Shown one piece after another: positions 43,104 through 52,713 of a stretch of 64,000 nt of DNA (position 1 is the stretch's first letter; each line of letters opens with the position of its first letter). Origin of the DNA: Bacillota bacterium (GTDB taxonomy: Bacteria; Bacillota; Clostridia; Lachnospirales; Lachnospiraceae); assembly GCA_023439125.1 (NCBI GenBank), contig JAEXOU010000007.1, positions 133,322 to 197,321 of the forward strand. Direction: 5' to 3'. The position numbers were made by a program, and so were the translations under genes. Under the pieces are notes generated by a model. The model worked only from the letters and a program-made list of their open reading frames with translations. It ran no database searches and was not told where the DNA came from.

Positions 43104-46100
43104 TTATTTAAAATATGCGACACCAGATTCAAAAATATATTGATTTTGGTTACCATAAATATTGATCGCTACAGAATCATCACGACGTTCGGAATGTGCC
43201 ATTTTACCAAGAACACGACCATCCGGACTTGTAATACCTTCAATCGCACTATAAGAACCATTTGGATTGAAGTCCTCATCCATCGTTGGATTACCGTTTA
43301 CATCAACATACTGAGTTGCAATCTGACCGTTTGCTGCTAACTTCGACAACCATTCTTGATTTGCGACAAATCTACCTTCCCCATGAGATGCAGGAATAGC
43401 ATAAACAGCACCTAACTCAGCTTTCATAAGCCATGGAGATTGATTCGTAACAACCTTGGTATAAACTGATTTACTAATATGACGGCCAATATTATTCATT
43501 ACAAGTGTTGGTGAGTCTTCTTTCTGTGCTGTAATTTCACCATAAGGAACTAAACCTAACTTGATGACTGCTTGGAAACCATTACAAATACCAAGAACCA
43601 ACCCATCTTTCACCTTTAATAAATCATTAATAGCATTACTAATCTTCACATTACGAAAAGCAGTTGCAATGAATTTCGCAGAACCATCTGGTTCATCACC
43701 AGCGGAAAAACCACCTGGGAACATAACGATCTGGGATTCTTTGATCGCTTTTTCAAAAGCATTTATGGAGTCTTTGATACTTTCCTCACTATAATTCTTA
43801 AATACTACTGTGTTAACCTCAGCTCCAGCACGTTCAAAAGCGCGTATTGTGTCATATTCACAGTTTGTACCAGGGAATACTGGAATAAAAACTTTTGGCT
43901 TTGCAACTTTATTCTTAGCAACATATACTGTCTTTGCATCATAAATTCCAGTATATAGTTCATCCTTAGAGATTTCTTTGGCAACATTGGAGCGAGTTGG
44001 GAATACTTTCTCTAAAGGTTTTGTCCATGCAACTAACGCCTCATCCATTGTAATCGTGCAATCTTTCACCCTAAATTCAGCACTTTGCGTTACCTTACCA
44101 ATGACTTTATATGCGATACCGATCTTAGCTAAATCACTTTCTGCAACCTCTGCGATAATATCACCGTAAGCTGGCATAAATAATTCTTCTTCTGTCAAAT
44201 TATCCACTAACGTTACACCAAGCTTATTACCGAATGCCATCTTAGAAACGGCTTCTGTAATACCCTTTGCTCCTAATGCATAAGTAGAAACCAAGGTATG
44301 TGCTCTGCCTAACTTTGTAATCTCCCCATATAAGCTCATAAGTTGATCATATTTTGGAAGATCAAACTCGTCCTTTTCAATGGAGAACTTCACTAATACA
44401 TTGCCTGCTTTCTTGAGTTCGGATGTAACAACATCCCCTGTCTTAGCAACGTTGACAGCGAATGAAACCAAAGTTGGAGGCACATCGATATCATTAAAGG
44501 TTCCTGACATACTGTCTTTACCACCGATGGATGGTAATCCTAATTTCATTTGTGCATCATAAGCACCAAGTAAAGCTGTTAAAGGCTCACCCCAACGACG
44601 TGGATCAGTTCCAAGTCTTCTAAAATACTCTTGGAAAGTAAAACGAATGGAAGTATGGTCACCACCAGCTGCTACAATCTTAGCAACGGAAGAAATAACA
44701 GCATAAACAGAACCATGAAATGGACTCCAGCTTGATAAATAAGGATCATATCCATAACTCATCATCGTTACGGTATCACAAGCACCACGTAAACAAGGAA
44801 GTTTTGCAATCATTGTTTGTATTGGTGTTAGCTGATACTTGCCACCATAAGGCATAGTTACAGTAGAAGCTCCTATTGAACTATCAAACATCTCAACTAA
44901 GCCCTTCTTCGAACAAGTATTTAAATCTGCTAATACTTTTAACCATTCCTCTTTTAAAGTCTTGTTACTTGTATCTAAAGTTTCTTTTGCACTTAAGTAA
45001 GAAGCACCTGTATTAAAATAGTTGTCTTCTTTCTTAGGAATTATTACTTCGGCGGTTGCTTCCTGATGTGCACCATTGGTATCTAAGAATGCTCTAGAGA
45101 TGTCTACAATCACTTTACCTCTCCAGCTTAATACAAGGCGTGGCTCTTTCGTTACAACAGCAACTTCAACTGCTTCTAGATTTTCCTGAGCAGCGTAAGC
45201 TAACATTTGCTCCACATCTTTTTTCTCAACAACAATTGCCATTCTTTCTTGAGATTCTGATATTGCCAACTCTGTTCCATCAAGACCAGCATATTTCTTC
45301 GGTACCTTATCAAGATCAATGCGAAGACCTTCTGCTAACTCACCAATAGCTACGGATACACCGCCAGCACCAAAGTCATTACACTTCTTAATTAATTTAC
45401 TTACTTCCTCACGACGGAATAAACGTTGTAATTTACGCTCGGTAGGTGCATTACCCTTTTGAACCTCTGCGCCACAAGTATGAATTGATTCTGTTGTATG
45501 AACTTTGGAAGACCCAGTTGCACCACCGCAACCATCACGACCAGTTCTACCACCCATTAAAATAATGATGTCACCTGGATCTGAATTCTCACGAATTACG
45601 TTCTTTCTTGGAGCAGCACCCATGACTGCACCAATTTCCATTCTCTTAGCAACATAATTTGGATGATAAATTTCATCTACCAAACCAGTCGCAAGACCAA
45701 TCTGATTACCATAAGAGCTATATCCCTTTGCTGCTCCAGTTACAATCTTTCTTTGAGGCAGCTTACCATGTAAAGTATCTTTCAATGATACGGTAGGATC
45801 TGCTGCACCTGTAACACGCATAGCCTGGTATACATAACCACGTCCTGACAATGGATCACGAATTGCTCCACCAAGACAAGTAGCAGCACCACCAAAAGGC
45901 TCAATTTCAGTTGGGTGATTGTGTGTCTCATTCTTAAAGAATACTAACCACTCTTCTGTTACACCATCGATTGTAACAGGTACAACGATGGAACATGCAT
46001 TAATCTCATCGGATACTTCCATATCCTCTAACTTACCTTCCGCTCTTAGCTTTTTCATAGCTAATAAAGCGATATCCATAAGAGAAATGTATTTATCCTC

Positions 46101-46904
46101 TCTACCTTTATATAAAATCTCACGGTCTGCTTTATATCGATTGTACGCTTCTTCTATTGGTTTCTTATAGTATCCATCATTAAATTTAACATCCGTTAAT
46201 TCAGTTAAGAATGTTGTATGACGGCAATGATCGGACCAGTATGTATCTAATACACGAATTTCAGTCATAGAAGGATCTCTATGCTCTTCTAGCTTAAAGT
46301 AATTCTGAATGTGTAAGAAGTCCTTAAATGTCATAGCTAAATTTAAAGACTGGTATAAGTCTCTTAATTCAGCCTCCTCCATAGTAATAAACCCAGTAAA
46401 GATTTTCACATCTTCTGGTACATCGAATTCAACTACTAACGTTTCTGGTTTTTCTTCATTAGTTTCACGAGAGTCAACTGGATTGATGCAATATTCTTTT
46501 ACTCTTACAAAATCCTCTTCTGTAATCTCACCAGTTAAAACATATGTAGTTGCCGAACGGATGATAGGCTCTTCTGCCTCATTTAATAACTTTACACATT
46601 GTTCTGCTGAATCAGCTCTTTGGTCAAACTGTCCTGGTAAATACTCAACAGAAAACGCAAAATCCGTCTCAGTAAAAGGGAATTTCTCTTCATATAAAAT
46701 ATCAATTGGTGGTTCAGAGAATACAGTTCCAAGTGATTTCTTATACGTATCTTCACTTACATTTTCTATATCATAACGGATTAATACACGCACATCTGTT
46801 AAAGCCTTTAGACCAAGATAGCTTCTGATTTCTTCTTTTAGTTCCTTTGCTCTGACTGCATAAGGAGCTTTCTTTTCTACATATACTCTACGGACACTGC
46901 TCAT
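43104..46904 (-). CDS. purL: Phosphoribosylformylglycinamidine synthase, single-chain form
   Basis: A 1266-residue fused PurL-PurQ enzyme. The synthase part has DTYWSDHCRHTTF (about residue 225), FKNETHNHPTEIEPFGGAATCLGG (about 330), and a second half with FNDIDVPPTLVSFAV. The C-terminal glutaminase has PVFPGTNCEYD, MFPGGFSAGDEPDGS, the nucleophile Cys in LGICNGFQAVIKLG, and the His and Glu in SHGEGRFV. Its length and intact triad mean glutamine is used directly. The enzyme makes FGAM in purine synthesis. The gene is alone; its probable promoter is the extended -10 TATAAT at 46991-46996. Confidence 0.95.
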   Translation of the reverse strand: MSSVRRVYVEKKAPYAVRAKELKEEIRSYLGLKALTDVRVLIRYDIENVSEDTYKKSLGTVFSEPPIDILYEEKFPFTETDFAFSVEYLPGQFDQRADSAEQCVKLLNEAEEPIIRSATTYVLTGEITEEDFVRVKEYCINPVDSRETNEEKPETLVVEFDVPEDVKIFTGFITMEEAELRDLYQSLNLAMTFKDFLHIQNYFKLEEHRDPSMTEIRVLDTYWSDHCRHTTFLTELTDVKFNDGYYKKPIEEAYNRYKADREILYKGREDKYISLMDIALLAMKKLRAEGKLEDMEVSDEINACSIVVPVTIDGVTEEWLVFFKNETHNHPTEIEPFGGAATCLGGAIRDPLSGRGYVYQAMRVTGAADPTVSLKDTLHGKLPQRKIVTGAAKGYSSYGNQIGLATGLVDEIYHPNYVAKRMEIGAVMGAAPRKNVIRENSDPGDIIILMGGRTGRDGCGGATGSSKVHTTESIHTCGAEVQKGNAPTERKLQRLFRREEVSKLIKKCNDFGAGGVSVAIGELAEGLRIDLDKVPKKYAGLDGTELAISESQERMAIVVEKKDVEQMLAYAAQENLEAVEVAVVTKEPRLVLSWRGKVIVDISRAFLDTNGAHQEATAEVIIPKKEDNYFNTGASYLSAKETLDTSNKTLKEEWLKVLADLNTCSKKGLVEMFDSSIGASTVTMPYGGKYQLTPIQTMIAKLPCLRGACDTVTMMSYGYDPYLSSWSPFHGSVYAVISSVAKIVAAGGDHTSIRFTFQEYFRRLGTDPRRWGEPLTALLGAYDAQMKLGLPSIGGKDSMSGTFNDIDVPPTLVSFAVNVAKTGDVVTSELKKAGNVLVKFSIEKDEFDLPKYDQLMSLYGEITKLGRAHTLVSTYALGAKGITEAVSKMAFGNKLGVTLVDNLTEEELFMPAYGDIIAEVAESDLAKIGIAYKVIGKVTQSAEFRVKDCTITMDEALVAWTKPLEKVFPTRSNVAKEISKDELYTGIYDAKTVYVAKNKVAKPKVFIPVFPGTNCEYDTIRAFERAGAEVNTVVFKNYSEESIKDSINAFEKAIKESQIVMFPGGFSAGDEPDGSAKFIATAFRNVKISNAINDLLKVKDGLVLGICNGFQAVIKLGLVPYGEITAQKEDSPTLVMNNIGRHISKSVYTKVVTNQSPWLMKAELGAVYAIPASHGEGRFVANQEWLSKLAANGQIATQYVDVNGNPTMDEDFNPNGSYSAIEGITSPDGRVLGKMAHSERRDDSVAINIYGNQNQYIFESGVAYFK

Positions 46905-46990
46905 TTTTTTCCCTCCGATTTATCGTTTATAACTCATTCCTTATTCGCTATATTCTTTTTGTCTACAATCTTTCTTTTTTGGTTATATTT

Positions 46991-46996
46991 ATTATA
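46991..46996 (-). promoter_or_regulatory. Extended -10 box of the purL promoter
   Basis: TATAAT preceded by TGC on the minus strand, about 85 bases before the purL start. No convincing -35 is visible. The stretch between purL (46904) and the mraY-like gene (47307) also holds the 44-bp repeat and the mraY promoter; nothing else is supported. Confidence 0.45.
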
Positions 46997-47107
46997 GCAT
47001 AGCCATATTTATAAATGAAATTAATAAATATGAAATATCTCATTAGTAACCCTAATAAAACAATTATATTCATATTTCGATCTACATAACACAAGACAAC
47101 AAGGGAA

Positions 47108-47151
47108 AGCGTGTTGCGGATGAATTATGTTTGTCATCACATGCTCATAAC
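47108..47151. repeat. 44-bp dispersed repeat, copy B
   Basis: Matches copy A at 11775-11818 in 42 of 44 positions. The differences are TTGCGG against TTGTGG and TCATCAC against TCATCCC. The inner hairpin is retained in both. It lies between purL and the promoter of the MraY-like gene. Confidence 0.75.
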
Positions 47152-47223
47152 ATTTCTTTGTGCAAAATGACAAATGAAATAGTACTTTAGATACCCAAAG
47201 CCTATAAGCATCAAGGTTTTCTA

Positions 47224-47252
47224 TGGACTTTCTAACAAGTCTATAGTACAAT
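47224..47252 (+). promoter_or_regulatory. Promoter of the MraY-like gene
   Basis: TGGACT (47224-47229) and TACAAT (47247-47252) are 17 bases apart. The transcript would start near 47259; CGGAGG lies about six bases before the start codon at 47307. Confidence 0.6.
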
Positions 47253-47306
47253 ATGTTGAGATAGACGGGCATACCCCGTTTTAATATCAAGTTCGGAGGA
47301 TTATGT

Positions 47307-48269
47307 ATGCTTTACTCATTACTAGATCAATTTACCGATAAAAGCATTGCCTTTGTCGGGCTTCTTTCTGCCTTTTTGTTAACCTGCATTCTATTGAGAG
47401 TTCTTAAAAATATTTTACCAAGAGATGGTGGTAGAGCTTTTGCTGTAAATGGTGGTTTATCGCAAGGAAAACCACGTGGTGCTGGTATTGTATTTATTCT
47501 TGTATTCGTGGTTGCAACAATCCTCTTTGTTCCAGTCAATCGTGAGATACTAATTTACTTACTAATGATTATTGGTGCCATGATGAGTGGTTACTTGGAC
47601 GATAGTGCAAAGGCACCTTGGGGTGAGCTCAAAAAGGGAATTATCGATTTTATTATTGCTTTGGTTTGTTCCATTACTTATGTAAACTTTAATGGAAGCT
47701 CAATTCACTTTTACTCTACTGATACAACAGTTACCTTAAACCCTGTCATATTTGTAATTCTTGCAATTATCCTGATCTGGGTATCCATTAATGTAACAAA
47801 CTGTACAGATGGTGTTGATGGCTTAAGTGGTAGTATTGCAATTGCAACGATATTTACTTTCTATATTATCTTTACAACAATCGCTGATAATAAGAATTAT
47901 GGTCTTGTATCCTTGTTAATGATTGCTTGTATTTTAGGATATCTTTGGTTCAATGCTTCTCCAAGTAAGATGCTTATGGGTGATGCAGGATCACGAGCAA
48001 TTGGTTTATTTATCGCAATTATTGCACTAAAATCTGGCAACCCGTTACTGTATATTCCATGTGCAATTGTATTTATTATTGATGGTGGCCTTGGACTAGT
48101 CAAAGTTTCCTTACTCCGTTTTTTAAAGATTAAGATCTTAAAAAATACAAGAACGCCAATTCATGATCATGTGCGTAAGAATAAAAGCTGGTCTGATACA
48201 CAGACTGTATTCCGCTTTATCATTATGCAGATTATGGTTTCATTTGTATTAATCTATGGTATATTGTAA
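47307..48269 (+). CDS. MraY-like phospho-N-acetylmuramoyl-pentapeptide transferase
   Basis: A 320-residue polytopic membrane protein of the MraY/WecA family with about ten helices. Catalytic Asp residues are in GYLDDSAKAPWGELKK (DDxxK), NVTNCTDGVDGLSGS and MLMGDAGSRAIG. The loop that in MraY is PIHHHFE reads TPIHDHVRKN, so the second of the three His is Asp. The family couples UDP-activated sugar peptides to undecaprenyl phosphate at the membrane. It is not next to mur or other division genes, so it may be a second transferase, or the main one away from the usual cluster. WecA-like specificity cannot be excluded. Confidence 0.8.
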   Translation: MLYSLLDQFTDKSIAFVGLLSAFLLTCILLRVLKNILPRDGGRAFAVNGGLSQGKPRGAGIVFILVFVVATILFVPVNREILIYLLMIIGAMMSGYLDDSAKAPWGELKKGIIDFIIALVCSITYVNFNGSSIHFYSTDTTVTLNPVIFVILAIILIWVSINVTNCTDGVDGLSGSIAIATIFTFYIIFTTIADNKNYGLVSLLMIACILGYLWFNASPSKMLMGDAGSRAIGLFIAIIALKSGNPLLYIPCAIVFIIDGGLGLVKVSLLRFLKIKILKNTRTPIHDHVRKNKSWSDTQTVFRFIIMQIMVSFVLIYGIL

Positions 48270-48321
48270 TAAGAAGAAAAAGGATTATGCTAACGATAAT
48301 TTAGCTTCTGTACAAGATAAC

Positions 48322-48365
48322 GTATGCTAGCAAGATAAACTAGCAGGCCTATCTTGCTAGCATAC
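48322..48365. promoter_or_regulatory. 15-bp perfect inverted repeat before the LysR gene
   Basis: GTATGCTAGCAAGAT (48322-48336) is repeated inverted at 48351-48365, with a 14-base centre that itself contains ACTAGCAGG. It lies 20 bases before the LysR start and has no T run, so it is more likely an operator or leader stem than a terminator. Confidence 0.5.
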
Positions 48366-48386
48366 ATGAAAGAAGGAGTAAATGCT

Positions 48387-49268
48387 ATGGATATTAATTA
48401 TGAGTTGTATAAAGTATTTTATTATGTAGCAAAGACACTTAGTTTTAGTGAAGCAGCGACAGAATTATTCATCTCACAATCTGCAGTCAGTCAATCTGTA
48501 AAAGTTTTAGAGAAACGCTTAAACCAGGTTTTATTTATCCGTAGCACCAAACGTGTCAGTCTAACCAAAGAAGGGGAAATGCTATTTAAGCACATTGAAC
48601 CTGCAATCAATTTGATTAGCCGTGGTGAAAATCAACTTCTTAATTCTACACCATCTGGTGGAATGCAGTTACGTATTGCTGCTAGTGATACCATTTGTCG
48701 TTACTTTTTAGTTCCATATTTGAACCAATTCCATAAGACTTATCCTGATGTTCATATCAAGATTATCAATGGAACTTCTCTCAAATGTGCGGAATTGCTT
48801 GAAACTAATCAGGTAGACTTAATCGTAGCCAATTCACCTAACTCTGCATTAAACAACAATCAGTATATCCGAGAAATTAAGACTTTCCGTGATGTATTCG
48901 TTGCAAAGCCTGATGTCTTTCCATATAAGGGACAAGCCTTGACATTAGCACAGCTTCAACAATTACCAATCCTGATGCTAAGTAAGTTATCTACAACAAG
49001 TGCCTTTTTGCATAATTTATTTTTACAAAATTCACTCGACTTAGTACCAGCAATTGAATTAAGCAGTAATGATTTATTAATTGACTTGGCTAAGATTGGC
49101 CTTGGCATCGCTTTTGTTCCAGACTTCTGTGTAACGAATACAAGTGAAGATGAATTAATTATTTTAGATACTGTGGAACCAATGCCAGAGCGAAAATTAG
49201 TTGCTGCGTATGATGAAAGTATTCCATTATCAGAACCAGCACGATATTTTATTGAAACAATGTTGTAG
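48387..49268 (+). CDS. LysR-family transcriptional regulator
   Basis: A 293-residue LysR protein from the ATG at 48387, which has AAGGAG eight bases upstream; a start eleven codons earlier is less likely because it would lie inside the inverted repeat. The winged-helix motif is YYVAKTLSFSEAATELFISQSAVSQSVKVLEKRL (about residues 10-43). The effector domain (about 90-290) has the usual two-part fold. LysR regulators often control a divergent or nearby gene; the only nearby plus-strand gene is mraY-like upstream, and an autoregulatory site may be the inverted repeat. The ligand is unknown. Confidence 0.9.
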   Translation: MDINYELYKVFYYVAKTLSFSEAATELFISQSAVSQSVKVLEKRLNQVLFIRSTKRVSLTKEGEMLFKHIEPAINLISRGENQLLNSTPSGGMQLRIAASDTICRYFLVPYLNQFHKTYPDVHIKIINGTSLKCAELLETNQVDLIVANSPNSALNNNQYIREIKTFRDVFVAKPDVFPYKGQALTLAQLQQLPILMLSKLSTTSAFLHNLFLQNSLDLVPAIELSSNDLLIDLAKIGLGIAFVPDFCVTNTSEDELIILDTVEPMPERKLVAAYDESIPLSEPARYFIETML

Positions 49269-49280
49269 AAATTTAAAGAA

Positions 49281-49310
49281 AAATCCTGAGCTTTCGCTCA
49301 GGATTTTTTA
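49281..49310 (+). terminator. Terminator after the LysR gene
   Basis: AATCCTGAGC pairs with GCTCAGGATT around TTTC and is followed by six T. Confidence 0.9.
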
Positions 49311-49322
49311 TAATAACTCAAT

Positions 49323-49766
49323 CTATATGTTATGAAAGGAAACACGAAATCTACATTCACTAGCACCACTCAAAACTGTCTCTAGGCATTCCACCTCGGT
49401 TATCTCATCTTTCCATAACTGATTTCCTATATATAAGATGCTTTGCCGTGAACATTCGCACAATTTAACTGTGTTTACCCCACCGCTTGTATGTAAATCA
49501 CATGTACATTCTGGAAAAGTGATAATATATTCCTTCCCAGGTACAATAATTTCTCCTTTTACATTGCCTAATTGCTCAAGTGTAGCATAATACTGATCTC
49601 TATCTTCATTAACATTTCCATAATGCTGCCTATGCATTTGAAGAACACCTGTATTAGCACATGCTTTTGCACAGTTAGAAAGTAAATGACTTACAGAATG
49701 AGAATCCATATCTTCGAGTCCTTTTTCAAACCCTTGTAACCATGTCTTATAAAATTGTTCATCCAT
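49323..49766 (-). CDS. Small cysteine-rich protein, possibly V4R or ATC-hydrolase-like
   Basis: A 147-residue soluble protein with ten cysteines, including NCAKACANTG, PECTCD and KLCECSRQ. The C-terminal half (GEIIVPGKEYIITFPECTC to VLSGASECRFRVSF) resembles the end of V4R or L-2-amino-thiazoline-4-carboxylate hydrolase-like domains, which bind metal or small aromatic ligands; I am not sure of this. There is no signal peptide. It lies 57 bp after the transglutaminase gene on the same strand and may be the last gene of the pilus operon. Confidence 0.55.
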   Translation of the reverse strand: MDEQFYKTWLQGFEKGLEDMDSHSVSHLLSNCAKACANTGVLQMHRQHYGNVNEDRDQYYATLEQLGNVKGEIIVPGKEYIITFPECTCDLHTSGGVNTVKLCECSRQSILYIGNQLWKDEITEVECLETVLSGASECRFRVSFHNI

Positions 49767-49822
49767 GCGACTAAGGCTCCCGTGTAAAAACGTATTGGTT
49801 TCTCCTATGACTAAGTGACAAG

Positions 49823-50644
49823 TTAATATTGATACTTTATGTCAGAATAATCTTTCGTTGATTTTTTCATCGTATACTTTTTCTTTGCCTGATACATTGC
49901 AATATCATATGTCGCGTCAATGGTATACCAAGTATCTTTTTTGCTGTCATAAACCGAATTCCATGCATGATAGACACCTTCGATGTTTGGAGTATATCCA
50001 GTTACTAATTTAACCTCTACTCCTTGGCTTCTCATCATTGCAGCCATGATAGCTGAAATATCATAGCATATTCCTTTTTTATTCTTATAAACAATTTCAA
50101 TATCTGGAACATAACTGCTTGTCAAAGTTGACAATTTATCATAATCATATGAAAAATTCTTCACAACATACCCATAAATCGTCTTAACAATTTCTTCGTT
50201 CGATTTACAATTAACCGTTAAGTCTTCAGCTTTTTGAATTGCCTTATCTTCTAATTCAAAATCCACTATAACATTGGATTGTAAAAATACAAGATTATCA
50301 TCCTTTAGTTCTAACTCAATCTTCGTACTTTGAACTACGCTATATTTTGTCCCGCTAATATTTTTCAGAATTTTGATAGAATAATTTCCATTTCCCATAT
50401 TCAATGGAATATCAATCTCATTCTTACCATTACTTAAGTTATAATAATAGGATTCCCCATCTTTTGTTACACCAATTTTCATCTTAGCATTCTTATCATT
50501 ATTATATGAAACAGTAATTATTCCATTGTCATTATCACAAAATGTTTCAGAATCCTTACTTGATGCACTCACACTTTCTTCTGTCATACTTATAGCAAAA
50601 AAAGTTATGATCGCCAGTAAAGCTAATCTGAGGATTTTTTTCAT
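49823..50644 (-). CDS. Secreted transglutaminase-like cysteine protease-fold protein
   Basis: A 273-residue exported protein with a signal peptide (MKKILRLALLAIITFFAIS to SVSAS). The first part (about 30-130) is a beta-rich domain. The transglutaminase-like core has the catalytic Cys in KKGICYDISAIMAAMMRSQG (about residue 193), the His in GVYHAWNSVYD and the Asp in TWYTIDATYD. Members cross-link or cleave proteins, or bind peptides. It ends the pilT operon, 28 bp after pilT, and may act on pilus or surface proteins; that is inference. Confidence 0.82.
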   Translation of the reverse strand: MKKILRLALLAIITFFAISMTEESVSASSKDSETFCDNDNGIITVSYNNDKNAKMKIGVTKDGESYYYNLSNGKNEIDIPLNMGNGNYSIKILKNISGTKYSVVQSTKIELELKDDNLVFLQSNVIVDFELEDKAIQKAEDLTVNCKSNEEIVKTIYGYVVKNFSYDYDKLSTLTSSYVPDIEIVYKNKKGICYDISAIMAAMMRSQGVEVKLVTGYTPNIEGVYHAWNSVYDSKKDTWYTIDATYDIAMYQAKKKYTMKKSTKDYSDIKYQY

Positions 50645-50671
50645 TCTATCTCCCTCCTAACATTCCTTCAA

Positions 50672-51727
50672 TCAAGGTCCAATGGTTCGTCGCATACTAT
50701 CTTGATTCATACTAAATGATATTGCTGTTTCTGGGGATATACATCCTCTTCGATATAAATTCATAATACTGGAATCCATAGATATCATTCCATCTTTTGC
50801 GGAAGAATAGATTACCGAATCAATCTGATGAACTTTTCCGTCACGGATTAACGTTCTAATTGCACTCGTTGCCTCTAAAATTTCAAACGCAGGAATCAAC
50901 CCCTCAGTACTTGGGAGTAACTGCTGAGATACAATGGCATTTAAAACCATAGAAAGCTGAATTCTAATTTGTTGTTGTTGCGAACTTGGAAAAACATCAA
51001 TAATTCTGTCGATTGTATTAGCAGCACCAACTGTATGAAGAGTGGACAAGACAAGATGCCCTGTTTCTGCTGCCGTCATTGCAATTTCAATCGTTTCCAA
51101 GTCTCTCATTTCACCAATAAAAATAACATCTGGAGACTCTCTCATCGCAGCACGTAACGCTTTATGATAATCACAACAATCAAGTCCTATCTCTCTTTGA
51201 CTTACAATACTTTTCTTATGCTTGTGTAAAAATTCAATCGGATCTTCTAGTGTTAGTATATGACAATTACGAGTACTGTTAATTTGATCAATAATATAGG
51301 ACAATGTTGTACTCTTCCCACTTCCTGCTGTACCTGTAACAAGGATAAGTCCTTTTTTCTGTTTTGAAAAATCTACGACTCGTTTCGGTATGTTCAATTC
51401 CTCGTATGGTGGTAATTCAAAGGAAACAACTCTTAAAACTGCACTTAGTGCGCCTCTTTGTCGAAAAATATTCGTACGGAATCGCCCGATTCCAGAGATT
51501 GATAAAGCAAAGTCATCATCCCCACATTTTAAGTTTGTCATATCTTTTAGCTCAGCGTTTTGATACATATCCTCGATTAATTTTGCTGTTCTATCTGGAC
51601 TTAATATATCACCGTTTTGTCGAATTAACATTCCCTGAATTTTAAATGTAACAGGTTGTCCTACTACAATAAAGATATCAGATGCTTTTTTCTCCACTGC
51701 TAAAAGTAAGATTTCGCGTAATTCCAT
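50672..51727 (-). CDS. pilT: Type IV pilus retraction ATPase PilT
   Basis: A 351-residue secretion ATPase. Residues 1-100 form the N-terminal PAS-like domain (ELREILLLAVEKKASDIFIVVG). The Walker A is VTGTAGSGKSTTLSYIID (about residues 130-147), the Asp box LTLEDPIEFLH, Walker B DVIFIGEMRDLETIEIAMTAAETGH and the His box STLHTVGAANTIDRI. PilT depolymerises type IV pili for twitching movement. In the transcript it follows four small pilin-like genes and pilC. Confidence 0.93.
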   Translation of the reverse strand: MELREILLLAVEKKASDIFIVVGQPVTFKIQGMLIRQNGDILSPDRTAKLIEDMYQNAELKDMTNLKCGDDDFALSISGIGRFRTNIFRQRGALSAVLRVVSFELPPYEELNIPKRVVDFSKQKKGLILVTGTAGSGKSTTLSYIIDQINSTRNCHILTLEDPIEFLHKHKKSIVSQREIGLDCCDYHKALRAAMRESPDVIFIGEMRDLETIEIAMTAAETGHLVLSTLHTVGAANTIDRIIDVFPSSQQQQIRIQLSMVLNAIVSQQLLPSTEGLIPAFEILEATSAIRTLIRDGKVHQIDSVIYSSAKDGMISMDSSIMNLYRRGCISPETAISFSMNQDSMRRTIGP

Positions 51728-51739
51728 CTAGCACACTCC

Positions 51740-52216
51740 TTATTCATCTAAGATTCCATCCCATATATCTTCCATACTAGAATCATTGTAATCACCTAGT
51801 TCGGTTAGAACCATTTTCCAGCTATGTACTGTAACTCCTTCGTCCATTTTCGTTGGAAGTTTAAGTGAAATCTCTAGGTCTTTATTATAATTCACCGGAA
51901 CATTATATGTCAAGATATGGGTACTTTTATCGATTTTTAGCTTATCAATAATACTTAAATCTTGTGACAGCTTAGCAATGTCCAGACTCGAATCCTGTTT
52001 TGCTACTACTTCTGAAATTTGCATTAAAATCTCCTCTGCCCTAGAATCAGCAGTATAGTATTCTTGTATGGCATTCCTTGTCTTTTCTGACATCTTAACC
52101 TCATGATAGGATGCACGTAGAGACAAAATAGCAAATACCGTTAATGCAAATACGGCGATTACTAGCAGAATAGAAGCTCCTCCAATATTGATATGATAAC
52201 TATTTTTTCGTTTCAT
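51740..52216 (-). CDS. Pilin-like minor protein of the type IV pilus operon
   Basis: A 158-residue protein with one N-terminal membrane helix (about residues 14-31: ILLVIAVFALTVFAILSLRA) preceded by a short basic segment. Such helices are typical of minor pilins and pilus assembly proteins (PilX-like). The rest is a hydrophilic extracellular region with no recognised domain. A prepilin cleavage site is not clear (GGASILLVIAVF has Gly-Ala). It lies 12 bp before pilT in the operon. Confidence 0.65.
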   Translation of the reverse strand: MKRKNSYHINIGGASILLVIAVFALTVFAILSLRASYHEVKMSEKTRNAIQEYYTADSRAEEILMQISEVVAKQDSSLDIAKLSQDLSIIDKLKIDKSTHILTYNVPVNYNKDLEISLKLPTKMDEGVTVHSWKMVLTELGDYNDSSMEDIWDGILDE

Positions 52217-52244
52217 GTTATTGGTCCTTTCCTACAGCTTTCCT

Positions 52245-52712
52245 CTACTTACTACTTACCCATTTTTTTGTTGTAATCTTCACTAATGCTTCTTCTTTTG
52301 TTGTTTCTTCTACATCTTTGCAAGTAAAAGCTGAAATATCTGCACTCACCATTCTCCCCGATTCCCCTCTCGTAATTGTACTTGTAATTACAATTATATT
52401 AGCAGATGGGGATTTAGTCTGATTCCAATCATCATCGTAATAAATGCAATAGTTTAGAGATGTATTATCATAAGATTCCATTTGTAGTTGTATTGCGGCC
52501 TCACCAATCGAGGCAGTATTCTTAATGTATTCCGCAACTGTTTCTGCCTTAATCACTGCAGAGCTTAAATCAGTTGCATTGTTTTGCAATCGGTATGTCC
52601 CCATAAACATACGTACAAGAAAAACACTGATAACCACAAAAATACCAATTACAATTATCAGCTCTATCATTGGCATACGAATGGAATGGTCTTGTACTTT
52701 TTCTTGTTCCAT
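52245..52712 (-). CDS. Prepilin-like minor protein
   Basis: A 155-residue protein whose N-terminus has RMPMIELIIVIGIFVVISVFLVRMF, the glutamate-containing hydrophobic helix of class III prepilins; a short charged leader precedes it. The outer domain (about 40-155) is unrecognised. It probably is a minor pilin or initiation protein (PilW/PilV-like). It overlaps none of its neighbours but sits only two bases from the gene before it (52714), so they are translationally linked. Confidence 0.65.
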   Translation of the reverse strand: MEQEKVQDHSIRMPMIELIIVIGIFVVISVFLVRMFMGTYRLQNNATDLSSAVIKAETVAEYIKNTASIGEAAIQLQMESYDNTSLNYCIYYDDDWNQTKSPSANIIVITSTITRGESGRMVSADISAFTCKDVEETTKEEALVKITTKKWVSSK

Positions 52713-52713
52713 A

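Noticed and set aside
47021..47290. Open frame on the minus strand between purL and the MraY-like gene
   Set aside because: It covers the 44-bp repeat and the mraY promoter, has no good ribosome site and looks like chance coding.
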